Assembly (NCBI GenBank): GCA_963757155.1
Contig: CAVWQS010000006.1
Location: forward strand, 186,001-250,000
Reading direction: 5' to 3'
Length of the DNA stretch: 64,000 bases
Origin: DASXQK01 sp963757155
GTDB taxonomy: Bacteria > Pseudomonadota > Alphaproteobacteria > Dongiales > Dongiaceae
Part shown: positions 25,896-34,248 of the stretch, piece by piece
Layout: the number at the start of each line of letters is the position of its first letter
Numbering within the stretch: the first letter of the stretch is position 1
Translations under genes and position numbers: made by a program
Notes under the pieces: model-generated
The model's input: the letters and a program-made list of their open reading frames with translations, nothing else
Database searches by the model: none
What the model was told of the DNA's origin: nothing

Positions 25896-25914
25896 TCTCA
25901 TCCCCTCCGCCACT
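25896..25914. repeat. attR: tRNA-Ser 3' end direct repeat
   Basis: Exact 19-bp copy of 15,550-15,568. Marks the right end of the island; chromosomal sequence resumes after it. Confidence 0.9.
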
Positions 25915-25926
25915 TCTTTATCTTTT

Positions 25927-26062
25927 TCACAGCTTTTGCCCCCGCTGCAGCTCCTCGATCGCGCTGAGGATCGCCCGCCATACGGCGGCGCCTTCAAGGT
26001 CGCCGTCGGCAAGCAACGCGTCGGCACACTTGGCCGCGCGGAGGCTGGCATCCTCGCCGAAG
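25927..26062 (-). pseudogene. C-terminal piece of a small conserved alphaproteobacterial protein
   Basis: Minus-strand codons ending at a TGA at 25,927-25,929 read FGEDASLRAAKCADALLADG then DLEGAAVWRAILSAIEELQR and GQKL. This CADAL-x-GDLxGxxVW-x-I pattern recurs at the end of short conserved proteins in alphaproteobacteria. The frame continues upstream into the 3' end of the sulfatase without a convincing start, so the N-terminus may have been replaced when the sulfatase region was joined here. Confidence 0.45.
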
Positions 26063-26741
26063 CTGGGTGCGCCGGGGATCGAACGACGGCCGGTCAGCGT
26101 GGGCGCAGGATCGCGGGCAGGAAGCTGCCGTCGTTGTCGCCGACCTCGCGGGCGATCATGCGGTTGAGCAGGTCGTTCTGGCGCATGATGAGGTCCTTGT
26201 GTGCTGCAGCCTCGACGGTGAGGCTCTGCATCTCGTCGGGATCGCGCTCGAGGTCGAAGAGCTCGAGGTCGTAGTTGGCGGTGAGCGCCTCGAAGGTGGT
26301 GGGCGTGGCGAAATTGTCGGGCGCGTAGTAGCGCGCGAACTTGTACCGGCCGTCATAGACGAAGCTGATGAAGCCACGCGGCGTCATGTCGGGCCGGACC
26401 TCGCTGAAGGGCGGCACGGAGCGCTGTTCGCCGAGGTCGCGGCTGGTCCGTATCATGTAGAGGGGATCGACCGTCCACAGCCCGACATAGTTAAACAGCA
26501 CGGCCTCGCGGATCGCCGCCAGCTGGGCTTGTTCGGGCGTCTGCAACAGCGGGCTGAAGTCGTGGCCGGGCAGGCCGGCCAGCGCCGCCGCGCGGCGGCC
26601 GGCATCGACGTTGGTGAGGCCAGCGAGCATCGGCACGAGGTCAATGTGGCTGGTGAGCGCGCGGCAACTGCGCCCGCCCGGCTGCTGGGGATGAACGATG
26701 ACCATCGGCACGTGAGTTTCCTGCTCGTAGGGCAGCGGACC
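26063..26741. repeat. 679-bp duplication, copy 2 (in the intact sulfatase)
   Basis: Partner of 18,732-19,410, same orientation, 7,331 bp apart. The pair straddles attR: one copy is inside the island, one outside. Confidence 0.9.
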
Positions 26742-27854
26742 CTTGCCGCGCAACCCGCCGTGCGAACCGCCGAGCTCGCCGTGGTCCGCGGTTCGCACGA
26801 CCGCGGTCGTGGGCCAGAGGTCGAGCGCAGAGATCGCGTCGAGCAGGCCCTGCAGGGTACGGTCGTTATCCCTGATGTAGTTGAGATAGAGATTGTAGTA
26901 GTCGTTCCACATGGCCGTGGCGTCGATTGGGATCTCACCCAGCCACGCCGACCAACCGATGTTGTAGGTGAGTTGCGCGCGCGGCCGCCCCGGCTTGTCC
27001 AGCGGCTCCAGCGCGCTCGGCGAAGGCGGGAACTTCCAGCGCGCGGAGAAAGCAGCGTTGTCGGGCGGCCGTGTAATTCTCCCGGTCAGCGACTTCTGCA
27101 CCGTCTCACCAGGCTGGTTGACGTCGGCGTACATGATATCGTGCGGCGAGATGAAACTGACCACCAGGAGCCAGGATATGCCCTGCCGGTTCAGCGCCTG
27201 GCCGTGGGTGCGCAGCCAACGCACCGCTTCCCCCGCCGTGTAGACGTCGGTGTCGTAGCCCTGGTCGGGCGCGCCGACTTTGTCGCCGTCGGGCTCGAAG
27301 GTTTCGAACCCGTAGGCCGCCAGAGCATCGGTGTAGTTCACGCTGTCCTTGGACACGATGATGTCGCGGCGCAGCTCGAACTTGCCGAAATAGGCCGTGC
27401 GGTAGCCGAGCTGGCGGAAGACGGTACCCATGCTCGGCCGGTCGGTCCTGAGGCTGGGCACATAGCCCATTTCCATCTGGTCGAATACGCCGTTCACCTG
27501 CGGCGGCTGGCCGGAGAACATGACCCCGCGCGAGGGCGTGCACATGGCCGAGCCGATGTAGTGGTTAAGGAACGTCGTGCCGCGCCGCTTGAGTTCGTCG
27601 CGCGCCGGCGTGGCGAAGCCTTCGGCCGGCCGCAGGTGATAGCACTCCTCGTCAGTGATGATGAGGATGACGTTGTAGGGACGATCAAGCGGCTCGCTGC
27701 GGCTTGCCGGAAATGGCGAACCCTCGTCCGCCGCCGCTTGCGCGCCCGCGCCGTTGGGCAAGGCTGCGAGAACAGCGCCGCCCAGCCCTGCCTGCAGGAG
27801 CTGTCGCCTGCCAACACGCGCCTCACCGCTGCGCGGATCGTCGGATTGATGCAC
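26094..27854 (-). CDS. Secreted (Tat) sulfatase-family hydrolase
   Basis: 586 residues. A twin-arginine signal (GRRQLLQAGLGGAVLAAL, near 16-33) indicates export in folded form. The formylglycine site is C105 in AMCTPSRGVMFSGQ, the standard C-x-P-S-R. The first metal segment reads IITDEECYH, with D-E where most type I sulfatases have D-D. TADHGELGGSHGGLRGKG is the second metal region. The enzyme would cleave a sulfate ester or phosphonate in the periplasm; substrate unknown. It needs a formylglycine-generating enzyme, none of which is in the window. The last 679 bp region is duplicated in the adjacent island. Confidence 0.9.
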   Translation of the reverse strand: MHQSDDPRSGEARVGRRQLLQAGLGGAVLAALPNGAGAQAAADEGSPFPASRSEPLDRPYNVILIITDEECYHLRPAEGFATPARDELKRRGTTFLNHYIGSAMCTPSRGVMFSGQPPQVNGVFDQMEMGYVPSLRTDRPSMGTVFRQLGYRTAYFGKFELRRDIIVSKDSVNYTDALAAYGFETFEPDGDKVGAPDQGYDTDVYTAGEAVRWLRTHGQALNRQGISWLLVVSFISPHDIMYADVNQPGETVQKSLTGRITRPPDNAAFSARWKFPPSPSALEPLDKPGRPRAQLTYNIGWSAWLGEIPIDATAMWNDYYNLYLNYIRDNDRTLQGLLDAISALDLWPTTAVVRTADHGELGGSHGGLRGKGPLPYEQETHVPMVIVHPQQPGGRSCRALTSHIDLVPMLAGLTNVDAGRRAAALAGLPGHDFSPLLQTPEQAQLAAIREAVLFNYVGLWTVDPLYMIRTSRDLGEQRSVPPFSEVRPDMTPRGFISFVYDGRYKFARYYAPDNFATPTTFEALTANYDLELFDLERDPDEMQSLTVEAAAHKDLIMRQNDLLNRMIAREVGDNDGSFLPAILRPR

Positions 27855-28009
27855 GCGGAGCCCCCCAATAACGACGCCAAGGAGTCTGCCAGAAACGTCG
27901 CGATCGCTGCAAGTGCCGCAGCAGCGGCGTCGGGGGAGTCACCGGCGGCGCTCGAGCGACGCCTCTGACATTTCAGGAGCTTGCCGGCGATTCCGGCAGC
28001 TATAGGGAG

Positions 28010-28615
28010 CTACTGGCCACCGGTCTTCTGGCGCAGCGCACCGAGGAGGCCCGCGACATTGCCGCCGTTGTTCTGGATGACGGAGGCCACGTCGGAACGA
28101 TAGGTGGTGCGCAGACTGATTCCATCGACGACCAGATCGGAGATCTTGAGGCCGCCCGCATCGGCCACCCGCCAGTCGAGGCGGACGACATCGCCATTCG
28201 GCCGGTTGATGAGCGAGTTGACCGTGATGCTGCCGTCGTCATTGGCGAGTGAGCTCGAGACCTTGAACCGCTCGCCGGCATATTCTGCAAATTTTTGGGC
28301 ATAGGCCTGCACCAGCAGAGTCTCGAACAGCCGCTGGAAGTCGGCGCGCTCGGCATCGCTCGCCCCCCGCCAGTGCCGGGCCAGCACGAATTTGCTTATA
28401 CCGGGCAGGTCGAATTGCGATTCAAGCAAGCTGCGGAAGCGGCTATCGCGCTCAGCGTCGCTCAGGCTCGAGTTGGTTAGCGACCTGACGGTGCTCTCGC
28501 CCAGGTCGTCGATGAACTTCTGAGCATCGGCGGGGGCGGCGGCCTGGGCAAGTCTCGGAAGCGACAACAGGGCGGCAACAGCCGCCAGGAACAGGCGACG
28601 GTCCATGTGTATCAC
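28010..28615 (-). CDS. mlaC: MlaC/Ttg2D-type periplasmic phospholipid carrier
   Basis: 201 residues with a signal peptide ending near AQAAAP. The body matches the Tol/Mla auxiliary family: FIDDLGESTVRSL, SQFDLPGISKFVLARHWRGA, FQRLFETLLVQAYAQKF and DWRVADAGGLKISDLVVDGIS, ending VRQKTGG-like. MlaC ferries phospholipids between the outer membrane and the MlaFEDB transporter. No mlaFED genes are adjacent; stand-alone or hopanoid-linked (HpnM) homologues occur, so the partner is uncertain. Divergent from clpS. Confidence 0.88.
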   Translation of the reverse strand: MIHMDRRLFLAAVAALLSLPRLAQAAAPADAQKFIDDLGESTVRSLTNSSLSDAERDSRFRSLLESQFDLPGISKFVLARHWRGASDAERADFQRLFETLLVQAYAQKFAEYAGERFKVSSSLANDDGSITVNSLINRPNGDVVRLDWRVADAGGLKISDLVVDGISLRTTYRSDVASVIQNNGGNVAGLLGALRQKTGGQ

Positions 28616-28744
28616 CCGACATTTAATTTGATCAGCCTGGAGGATATCGAATTCTCATGGCCGCGATGTTCAAAACGAGACACCTCTGGGGATGCGCGCC
28701 GCGCCGCTGTGATCTATCATGGAACCCTAACGTCGCCGCGCGCG

Positions 28745-29314
28745 TCATATACGCCGTATCCATCCGGAGGAGGTCCTTCGATGAGCGACATCGTCACCAA
28801 GCCTCGCATCAAGAATCAGCTGGAGACGCAACGACCGCGCCTTCACAAGGTGATACTCGTCAATGACGACTACACGCCGCGGGAATTCGTCGTGACGATC
28901 CTGAAGGCGGAATTCCGCATGAGCGAGGAGCAAGCGTATCGGGTCATGATGACGGCGCATCGTCGCGGCGTCTGCGTCGTCGCCGTCTACCAGCGCGACA
29001 TCGCCGAGACCAAGGCGACACGCGCCACCGAAGCGGGCCGCAGCAAGGGCTATCCGCTCATGTTCACGACCGAGCCGGAGGAATAGGACCTCGGCGGCGG
29101 CTATTTCGACAGGCTGGCCGCGAATTCCTGCGAGCCGGATTTCGAGCGATCTCGCCAGGACCTCATAGCGCTCCGCCACCCACTCCAGATCCTGCCGATC
29201 CGCGTCCCAACGCATCTTGCGGGCCGTCTCGCGCAGCTCTTGGGACCTGTGGCGGTATAGCCGAGCGCGGATCGTCTTCGCGCCCGAATGTGACTCCGAC
29301 ATCTCGAGTTTCAT
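28745..29314 (-). CDS. Hypothetical protein, 3' half antisense to clpS
   Basis: The first 75 or so residues (MKLEMSESHSGAKTI, YRHRSQELRETARKMRWD, LEWVAERYEVLARSLE) look like a real short helical protein of a kind common in alphaproteobacteria. The open frame then runs antisense through the whole of clpS, where composition is that of a shadow. Either the native stop has been lost or only the segment 29,087-29,314 is meaningful. Support is limited to the N-terminal part. Confidence 0.35.
   Translation of the reverse strand: MKLEMSESHSGAKTIRARLYRHRSQELRETARKMRWDADRQDLEWVAERYEVLARSLEIRLAGIRGQPVEIAAAEVLFLRLGREHERIALAAARFGGACRLGLGDVALVDGDDADAATMRRHHDPIRLLLAHAEFRLQDRHDEFPRRVVVIDEYHLVKARSLRLQLILDARLGDDVAHRRTSSGWIRRI
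28781..29086 (+). CDS. clpS: ATP-dependent Clp protease adaptor ClpS
   Basis: 101 residues from the ATG at 28,781 with GGAGGAGG at 28,766-28,773. It has the ClpS core: HKVILVNDDYTPREFVV, the N-degron pocket residues in MSEEQAYRVMMTAHRRG, and CVVAVYQRDIAETKATRATE. It delivers N-end-rule substrates to ClpAP. Alphaproteobacteria often carry two ClpS paralogues; which one this is cannot be told, and clpA is not next to it. Confidence 0.95.
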   Translation: MSDIVTKPRIKNQLETQRPRLHKVILVNDDYTPREFVVTILKAEFRMSEEQAYRVMMTAHRRGVCVVAVYQRDIAETKATRATEAGRSKGYPLMFTTEPEE

Positions 29315-29890
29315 CTTCTCCTCCTCAGCGACGGGCTAAGCTACTTGCGATCAGGAGGGGGACGCTACAGCAGCCGGCGTGAAGGCATCGTTTGCAGCGC
29401 GTGAAAATTTCGCGAGGACGGCGTCAAAAACAGCAGCCGAGGCGGATTGTTGAGCGGACGGCCGAGGTAAGCCCGGGTCAATCCTGCTCCCCCGCGCGAA
29501 CGGCGCAGGCCGGTACCAGGATCTTGAATGCCGCCATGGCGGCCCCGGGGGCCGGCGGCGCGCCCCTCTCGGGGCAGGATGCCCGCCCGCAAAGCTTACT
29601 GGACCTCGACCAGGTCCGCCTCGCAGGCCCTTTCAGCCAAGGCTTTCAACAACCGCAGCGTGAGATCCGATTGCAGGCCGAGCCGAATGCTTTTCGTGCG
29701 ACGAACTGCTTCTCACTCGGCCATGTCCCCAGCATGAACATTTATTAACTGTCACAGATGTCAAGAGGGAGATACTGGGTTTGTGCGGAGCGGCTGAGCA
29801 GCCGGTCATGAGTCCCAAGGCAGCAGCGTCGCGGCGGGTTTGACCGCGGTGGGCGACCAGCGGCCAGACGGAATCTGAAGAAGGACGGAT
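29315..29890. other. Intergenic stretch, no confident gene
   Basis: 576 bp. A minus-strand frame reading RRTKSIRLGLQSDLTLRLLK then ALAERACEADLVEVQ, ending near 29,600, is protein-like but lacks a start and is interrupted by a stop after MAE, so it may be a gene remnant. Other frames are low quality. The promoter of the methyltransferase should be at the right end. Confidence 0.45.
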
Positions 29891-30643
29891 ATGGATTATT
29901 CTGCACTGGCCTCCGTCATGGCACGCTATCAAGCCAGCGGGGTGGATCTCGTAATCCATCCCGAGGATGGAATGTGGAGTTCAGCCCCGGATTGCTATTG
30001 GTCGGTCGGAAAATCCGCCTTGCAATGCGTGTTGGATGCCCTCGCCATGACTTGGCGGGACCGGGATCCCGGATCGATTCTCGATCTCGGCTGCGGCTAT
30101 GGCCGCGTCGGCCGGCATCTGCGTGCCGCATTCCCCTACGCGCGATTCTTCTGGTGCGACGTGGCCGGCGCGGAATTTTGTGCCAAGCGATATGGTGGCG
30201 TGGCTATCCCCTCCGATCCCGATCCGGCGGTGATCAAACTACCGCCTGTCGATGTGATGTGGGTCGGCTCCCTCTTCACTCATCTCACGGAACAGAGCAC
30301 GCGCCGCTGGCTCTACACGCTCGCCGACCGCCTGAACCCCGAAGGCGTGCTCATCGCCACCTTCCACGGACGCACCTCCATCGCCACCTATCGCAAGACG
30401 GGGACCCTCAAGCCCGGCACGGCCGATCAGATCGAAGACGAGTGCCGCCGGCTCGGCTGGGCCTATCAGCCCTATCGAGCCTATGAAAACGTCGAGTGGG
30501 GCTTCTCCATGACCTCGGCCGCACGGCTTGCCGAGATCGGGGCGTCCATCCCCGGCATGCGCATCGCGGGAATTCGCGAAGCCGGCTGGGGGAACAATCA
30601 CGACGTCCTCACCCTCATCAACCGGCAAAGGCTTGCCGCCTGA
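29891..30643 (+). CDS. SAM-dependent methyltransferase (class I)
   Basis: 250 residues. Motif I is ILDLGCGYGRVGRHL near residues 62-76, motif II about FFWCDVAG, and the post-core VDVMWVGSLFTHLTEQSTRR and LNPEGVLIATFHGR correspond to motifs III and IV. The family methylates small molecules or sugars; nothing in the sequence fixes the acceptor. It precedes the acyl-CoA ligase gene by 160 bp on the same strand. Confidence 0.85.
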   Translation: MDYSALASVMARYQASGVDLVIHPEDGMWSSAPDCYWSVGKSALQCVLDALAMTWRDRDPGSILDLGCGYGRVGRHLRAAFPYARFFWCDVAGAEFCAKRYGGVAIPSDPDPAVIKLPPVDVMWVGSLFTHLTEQSTRRWLYTLADRLNPEGVLIATFHGRTSIATYRKTGTLKPGTADQIEDECRRLGWAYQPYRAYENVEWGFSMTSAARLAEIGASIPGMRIAGIREAGWGNNHDVLTLINRQRLAA

Positions 30644-30803
30644 TCCGAGCCTGCCTCGGCGAATAACTTTTCCTATCTGGCAGCGCGCTCAAATGATATT
30701 GGCCGGACCACCGGCCCCCGGATAGGCTCGCCTGCATCGTGACGCTGGTCCGACGCATCGATCGCGACGGGCTGCGGGCGGCATCAGGTGAGGAATCCGG
30801 GAG

Positions 30804-32447
30804 ATGGGAGAGCTCGCATCGGGCCAATCTGCCCTTAGCACCCCGGCGGAGCGCATCCGGGCGATCGAGGCCGCGCCCTTGGCGGACAACCTCGGCGCGC
30901 TGCTCGAGGAGGCCGCGCGCGAGGCCGGCGATCGGGCAATCTGGGATTTCTTCGAAGAGGGGCAGCAGGAAACCTATGGGACGCTGAATTGCCGGGTCAA
31001 CGGGATCGCCGGCAATCTGCTGCGCCTGGGCATCCGCAAGGGGACTCATGTCGCCGTCATGCTTCCCAATATTCCCGTATTTCCGACCCTGTGGCTGGCC
31101 CTGGCCCGCATCGGTGCCGTGATGGTGCCGGTCAATATCGCCTATCGCGAGCGCGAACTGGCCTTCGTGCTGAACGACAGCGAGGCGGAATTCCTGGTGA
31201 TCGATGCCGCGCTGCGCGCCGTGATCGAGGCCTGCCGCGACAGCGGGCAGGTGACTTTGCCGACGGCGCAGGAGATCGTGGTCGGCGGAGAGGGCGCTCC
31301 GGGCTCGGTCGCCTGGAGCGAGCTGGACGGTGATCCCCAGGATTCCTTCACGCCGCCCGAGCCGGTCGGCCCCGACGATCTCCTGAACATCCAATATACC
31401 TCGGGGACGACGGGATTTCCCAAGGGCTGCATGCTGACCCATCGCTACTGGGTGGTCGCCGGCAAGGTGAACGCCTTTCGCGACGGCAAGCACTACCAGC
31501 GCATATTGGCGCCCACGCCCTTCTTCTACATGGATCCTCAATGGCTCCTCGTCATGACCATCTATCTGCGCGGCACTCTGTTCGTCGCCCGGCGCCAGAG
31601 CACCTCGCGATTCATGGATTGGGTGCGCAAGCTGAAGATCGAGTTCTGCCTTCTGCCCTGGGTGGTCCACAAGCAGCCGCCTCATGACTTGGATGCGCAA
31701 AACGACGTCAAGCGCGCCAATGTCTATGGCATTCCGCCCGAGCTTCATGGCGCACTCGAGGCGCGCTTCAACCTCATCGCGCGCGAGGCCTTCGGGATGA
31801 CCGAGGTGGGGCCGGCCGCTTTCATGCCGATCGAAGCCTTTGACATGGTGGGATCCGGCTCCTGCGGCATGGCCGGTCCGTTTCGCGAGATTCGCGTGGC
31901 GGATGAGGCGGGCCGGAGCTTGCCCCCGGGCGAGACCGGCGAGCTGCTCGTCCGCGGGCCCGGCATCATGAAGGGCTATTACCGCAATCCCGAGGCGACG
32001 ACGGCCGCCTTCCACGGCGATTGGTTCCGGACGGGGGATCTGTTTCGCAAGGACGAGCGCGGGTATCTCTATATCGTCGGCCGTCTCAAGGACATGGTGC
32101 GGCGCAGCGGCGAAAACATTGCCGCCCGGGAGCTGGAAGCCGTTCTCAACGCTTTGCCGGAGGTGCTGGAATTGGCCGTCATTCCCGTGCCGGACGATCT
32201 CCGCGGCGAGGAGGTGAAGGCCTGCATCGTGCTGAAGGAGGGCAGCCAACCTTCGCCCGAGCTGCTGGACGGCCTGATCACCCATTGCCAGCGGCATTTG
32301 GCGCCTTTCAAGGTTCCGCGGTATTTCTCCTTTCATGACGGGTTTCCGCGCACCGCCTCGATGAAGATCGCCAAGCAGCCTCTTCGGAGCCAAGGCAGCG
32401 ATCCGCGCCGCGGCAGCTTCGACCGCCTCGAGAACCGGTGGCGCTGA
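30804..32447 (+). CDS. AMP-forming acyl-CoA ligase
   Basis: 547 residues of the ANL superfamily. The ATP loop is YTSGTTGFPKGCMLTH near residue 197, AFGMTEVGPAAF is the A5 motif, and the hinge region reads TGDLFRKDERGYLYIVGRLK, followed by MVRRSGENIAARELE. The C-terminal lysine lies in a TASMKIAKQPLR-type context. It activates a carboxylic acid to its CoA thioester through an acyl-adenylate. The amidohydrolase-like gene follows 9 bp later, so the two form an operon. Substrate unknown; the region suggests an aromatic or alicyclic acid. Confidence 0.9.
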   Translation: MGELASGQSALSTPAERIRAIEAAPLADNLGALLEEAAREAGDRAIWDFFEEGQQETYGTLNCRVNGIAGNLLRLGIRKGTHVAVMLPNIPVFPTLWLALARIGAVMVPVNIAYRERELAFVLNDSEAEFLVIDAALRAVIEACRDSGQVTLPTAQEIVVGGEGAPGSVAWSELDGDPQDSFTPPEPVGPDDLLNIQYTSGTTGFPKGCMLTHRYWVVAGKVNAFRDGKHYQRILAPTPFFYMDPQWLLVMTIYLRGTLFVARRQSTSRFMDWVRKLKIEFCLLPWVVHKQPPHDLDAQNDVKRANVYGIPPELHGALEARFNLIAREAFGMTEVGPAAFMPIEAFDMVGSGSCGMAGPFREIRVADEAGRSLPPGETGELLVRGPGIMKGYYRNPEATTAAFHGDWFRTGDLFRKDERGYLYIVGRLKDMVRRSGENIAARELEAVLNALPEVLELAVIPVPDDLRGEEVKACIVLKEGSQPSPELLDGLITHCQRHLAPFKVPRYFSFHDGFPRTASMKIAKQPLRSQGSDPRRGSFDRLENRWR

Positions 32448-32456
32448 GAGCGTTTC

Positions 32457-33311
32457 ATGATCATCGATTTTTCCAGCAACCCGCCGCTCCCCGAGCTTCA
32501 GAAACACGCCCCTCACCTCCAGAACTATCGCCGCGTCTATCAGGCAAGCGAGCAACAGGTCGATGATTCCCTCGGCCCGGCTGCCTTGTCGGACTATCTG
32601 AAGACCTATGACGCCCTCGACGCGCGCGCGGTGGTCATCAAGGCCCGCGATCTGGAATCGACCTTCGGGTTCAAGGTCGAGAACGGCGACGTCGCCGAGT
32701 TCTGCAAGGCGCACGCACCGCGCTTCATCGGCTTCGCCGGCGTCGATCCCCATAAGGGAAAGCCGGCCGCCGACGAGCTCGAGCTTGCGGTGAAGGAGCT
32801 GGGGCTGCGCGGCCTCAATCTGCAATGCTTCGAGCTGAAGCTGCGGATCAACGACCGGCTGCTCTATCCGCTCTACGAGAAATGCGTGGCGCTCGACATC
32901 CCGGTCAACATCCACTGCGGCATCAATTTCTCGACGCGAAGCCTGATGACCTATGGCCGCCCGGAGTTCCTGGACGAGGTCATGGTCGATTTTCCCGATT
33001 TGCGGGTTTGTGCCGCACCGCCGGGTTGGCCCTGGGTGAACGAGCTGATCGGCGTCGCCTGGCGCCATCCCAATCTCTGGATCGGGCTGGTGGCGGTCCG
33101 GCCGAAATACCTGACCGTCGCCGGCTCGGGCTATGAGGGGCTTCTGCAGTACGGCAAGACGATCCTGCAGGACCGCATCGTCTTCGGCTCCTCCTTTCCC
33201 ATGATGCCGGTCGCGCGATCGGTCGCCGAGATCCGCGCCTTGCCGATCTCGCCGGAGATCCAGCACAAATGGCTCTACGCCAACGCAGCGGCCTTCCTTC
33301 GCCTGGGCTAG
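32457..33311 (+). CDS. Amidohydrolase-2-family protein without metal ligands
   Basis: 284 residues with the overall pattern of ACMSD/OMPDC-like amidohydrolases: FIGFAGVDPHKG, LRGLNLQCFELKLRINDRLL, VNIHCG, PWVNELIGVAWRHPNLWIGL and a final DRIVFGSSFPMMP. The catalytic residues are changed: the N-terminal D-x-H-x-H is DFSSN (residues 4-8), the usual AHGGWPW is AAPPGWPW, and the C-terminal GSD is GSS. Only the IHCG histidine remains. This looks like a pseudo-enzyme kept in frame. It is co-transcribed with the acyl-CoA ligase and may bind an acyl-CoA or partner enzyme. Confidence 0.85.
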   Translation: MIIDFSSNPPLPELQKHAPHLQNYRRVYQASEQQVDDSLGPAALSDYLKTYDALDARAVVIKARDLESTFGFKVENGDVAEFCKAHAPRFIGFAGVDPHKGKPAADELELAVKELGLRGLNLQCFELKLRINDRLLYPLYEKCVALDIPVNIHCGINFSTRSLMTYGRPEFLDEVMVDFPDLRVCAAPPGWPWVNELIGVAWRHPNLWIGLVAVRPKYLTVAGSGYEGLLQYGKTILQDRIVFGSSFPMMPVARSVAEIRALPISPEIQHKWLYANAAAFLRLG

Positions 33312-33321
33312 CGGGGACCCG

Positions 33322-34239
33322 CTAGACGCTCCTCAGAAACGGCGATTGCTTGATCATCTGCTTCATCGTCGCCTGCAAGGTGTCGATGAACCGGTCCGCC
33401 GCCACCGAGACCGGCCGTCCCGGCGGACAGATGACGATGGGGCGGAATTCGATGGCGGGGCGGAAGGGAATGATGGCGAGGTCGGCGGGCACATTGGGCA
33501 GCAAAGGGAATGTGTCGACCAAGGCGACGCCGACGCCTTTGCGGGCGAGGACACAGGCTGTCATCGTCTGATTGGTGACGATGCGGATGGGGTATGGGAC
33601 GCCCTTGGCGCGGAAGGCCTCGCGCAGCATCCAGCCCGTCATCGTATCGTCGGCGAAGGAGATGATCCGCTGATCCGCCAGATCGAGCGGCGTGACCTCC
33701 GATTTCCGGGCCAGAGGATGGCGCTTGGGCACGACGCAGGCTGTTTCGGACCGGCAGAGCTCGATGCTCTCGGAATAGCCGCCGGCCAGCGGCACATCCA
33801 GAAGGCCGAGGTCGACCTGGTTGTTGGAGACCTCATGGACGACCCGGCGGGTCGAGAGGGCATGGATCTCCACCCGGATCCGGGGATGCTTCTCCAGAAA
33901 GGCGGCGATGGCGGTGGCGACAAGGGAGGTCGCGAGATTGCCCACGGTGGCCAAGGTGAGATGACCCTTCTGGCCGTGGCGCACCTCGTCGGCTGCCTGC
34001 TCCACGGCGTCGAGGCTGCTGAAGAGCCGCTCGATCTCCGGCATCAGGACTTCGCTGTCCGGCGTCGGCTGGAGGCGCCCCTTGATGCGCTCGAACAACG
34101 TCAGGCTGAGATGACCCTCCAGCAGTTGCAGGGATTTCGTGATGGCGGGCTGCGAGACGTTGAGCATCCGCGCCGCGCCCGACACCGTTCCCACCTGCAT
34201 CACCGCCCGGAAGACCGCGAGATGTCGGACATTGAGCAT
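33322..34239 (-). CDS. LysR-family transcriptional regulator
   Basis: 305 residues. The N-terminal winged helix reads HLAVFRAVMQVGTVSGAARM and LNVSQPAITKSLQLLEGHL; the effector domain starts near residue 90 with GHLTLATVGNLATSLVA. It converges on the amidohydrolase-like gene and lies 9 bp downstream of an enoyl-CoA hydratase gene of the same strand. It probably controls the acyl-CoA genes around it, with a CoA-pathway intermediate as effector, by position only. Confidence 0.92.
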   Translation of the reverse strand: MLNVRHLAVFRAVMQVGTVSGAARMLNVSQPAITKSLQLLEGHLSLTLFERIKGRLQPTPDSEVLMPEIERLFSSLDAVEQAADEVRHGQKGHLTLATVGNLATSLVATAIAAFLEKHPRIRVEIHALSTRRVVHEVSNNQVDLGLLDVPLAGGYSESIELCRSETACVVPKRHPLARKSEVTPLDLADQRIISFADDTMTGWMLREAFRAKGVPYPIRIVTNQTMTACVLARKGVGVALVDTFPLLPNVPADLAIIPFRPAIEFRPIVICPPGRPVSVAADRFIDTLQATMKQMIKQSPFLRSV

Positions 34240-34248
34240 GACGTCGGC

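Larger units (their letters stand above)
15569..25914. mobile_element. Decayed genomic island integrated in tRNA-Ser(GCT)
   Basis: A 10.3-kb insert bounded by 19-bp direct repeats of the tRNA 3' end. Just inside the right end lies a tyrosine integrase remnant (25,319-25,782), the expected place and gene for a tRNA-targeting element. The interior is visibly less GC-rich than the flanks, has low coding density, many tiny genes, two frameshifted genes, one gene split by an IS and a fragment copied from the neighbouring sulfatase. With its integrase broken it should no longer move on its own. Confidence 0.88.

Noticed and set aside
26067..27968. 633-residue open frame on the plus strand
   Set aside because: Antisense to the sulfatase; the sulfatase has a signal sequence and modification motif.
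30618..33266. 882-residue open frame on the minus strand
   Set aside because: It is the antisense shadow of the acyl-CoA ligase and the amidohydrolase-like gene; composition is His/Gln/Asp-rich with no family motif.
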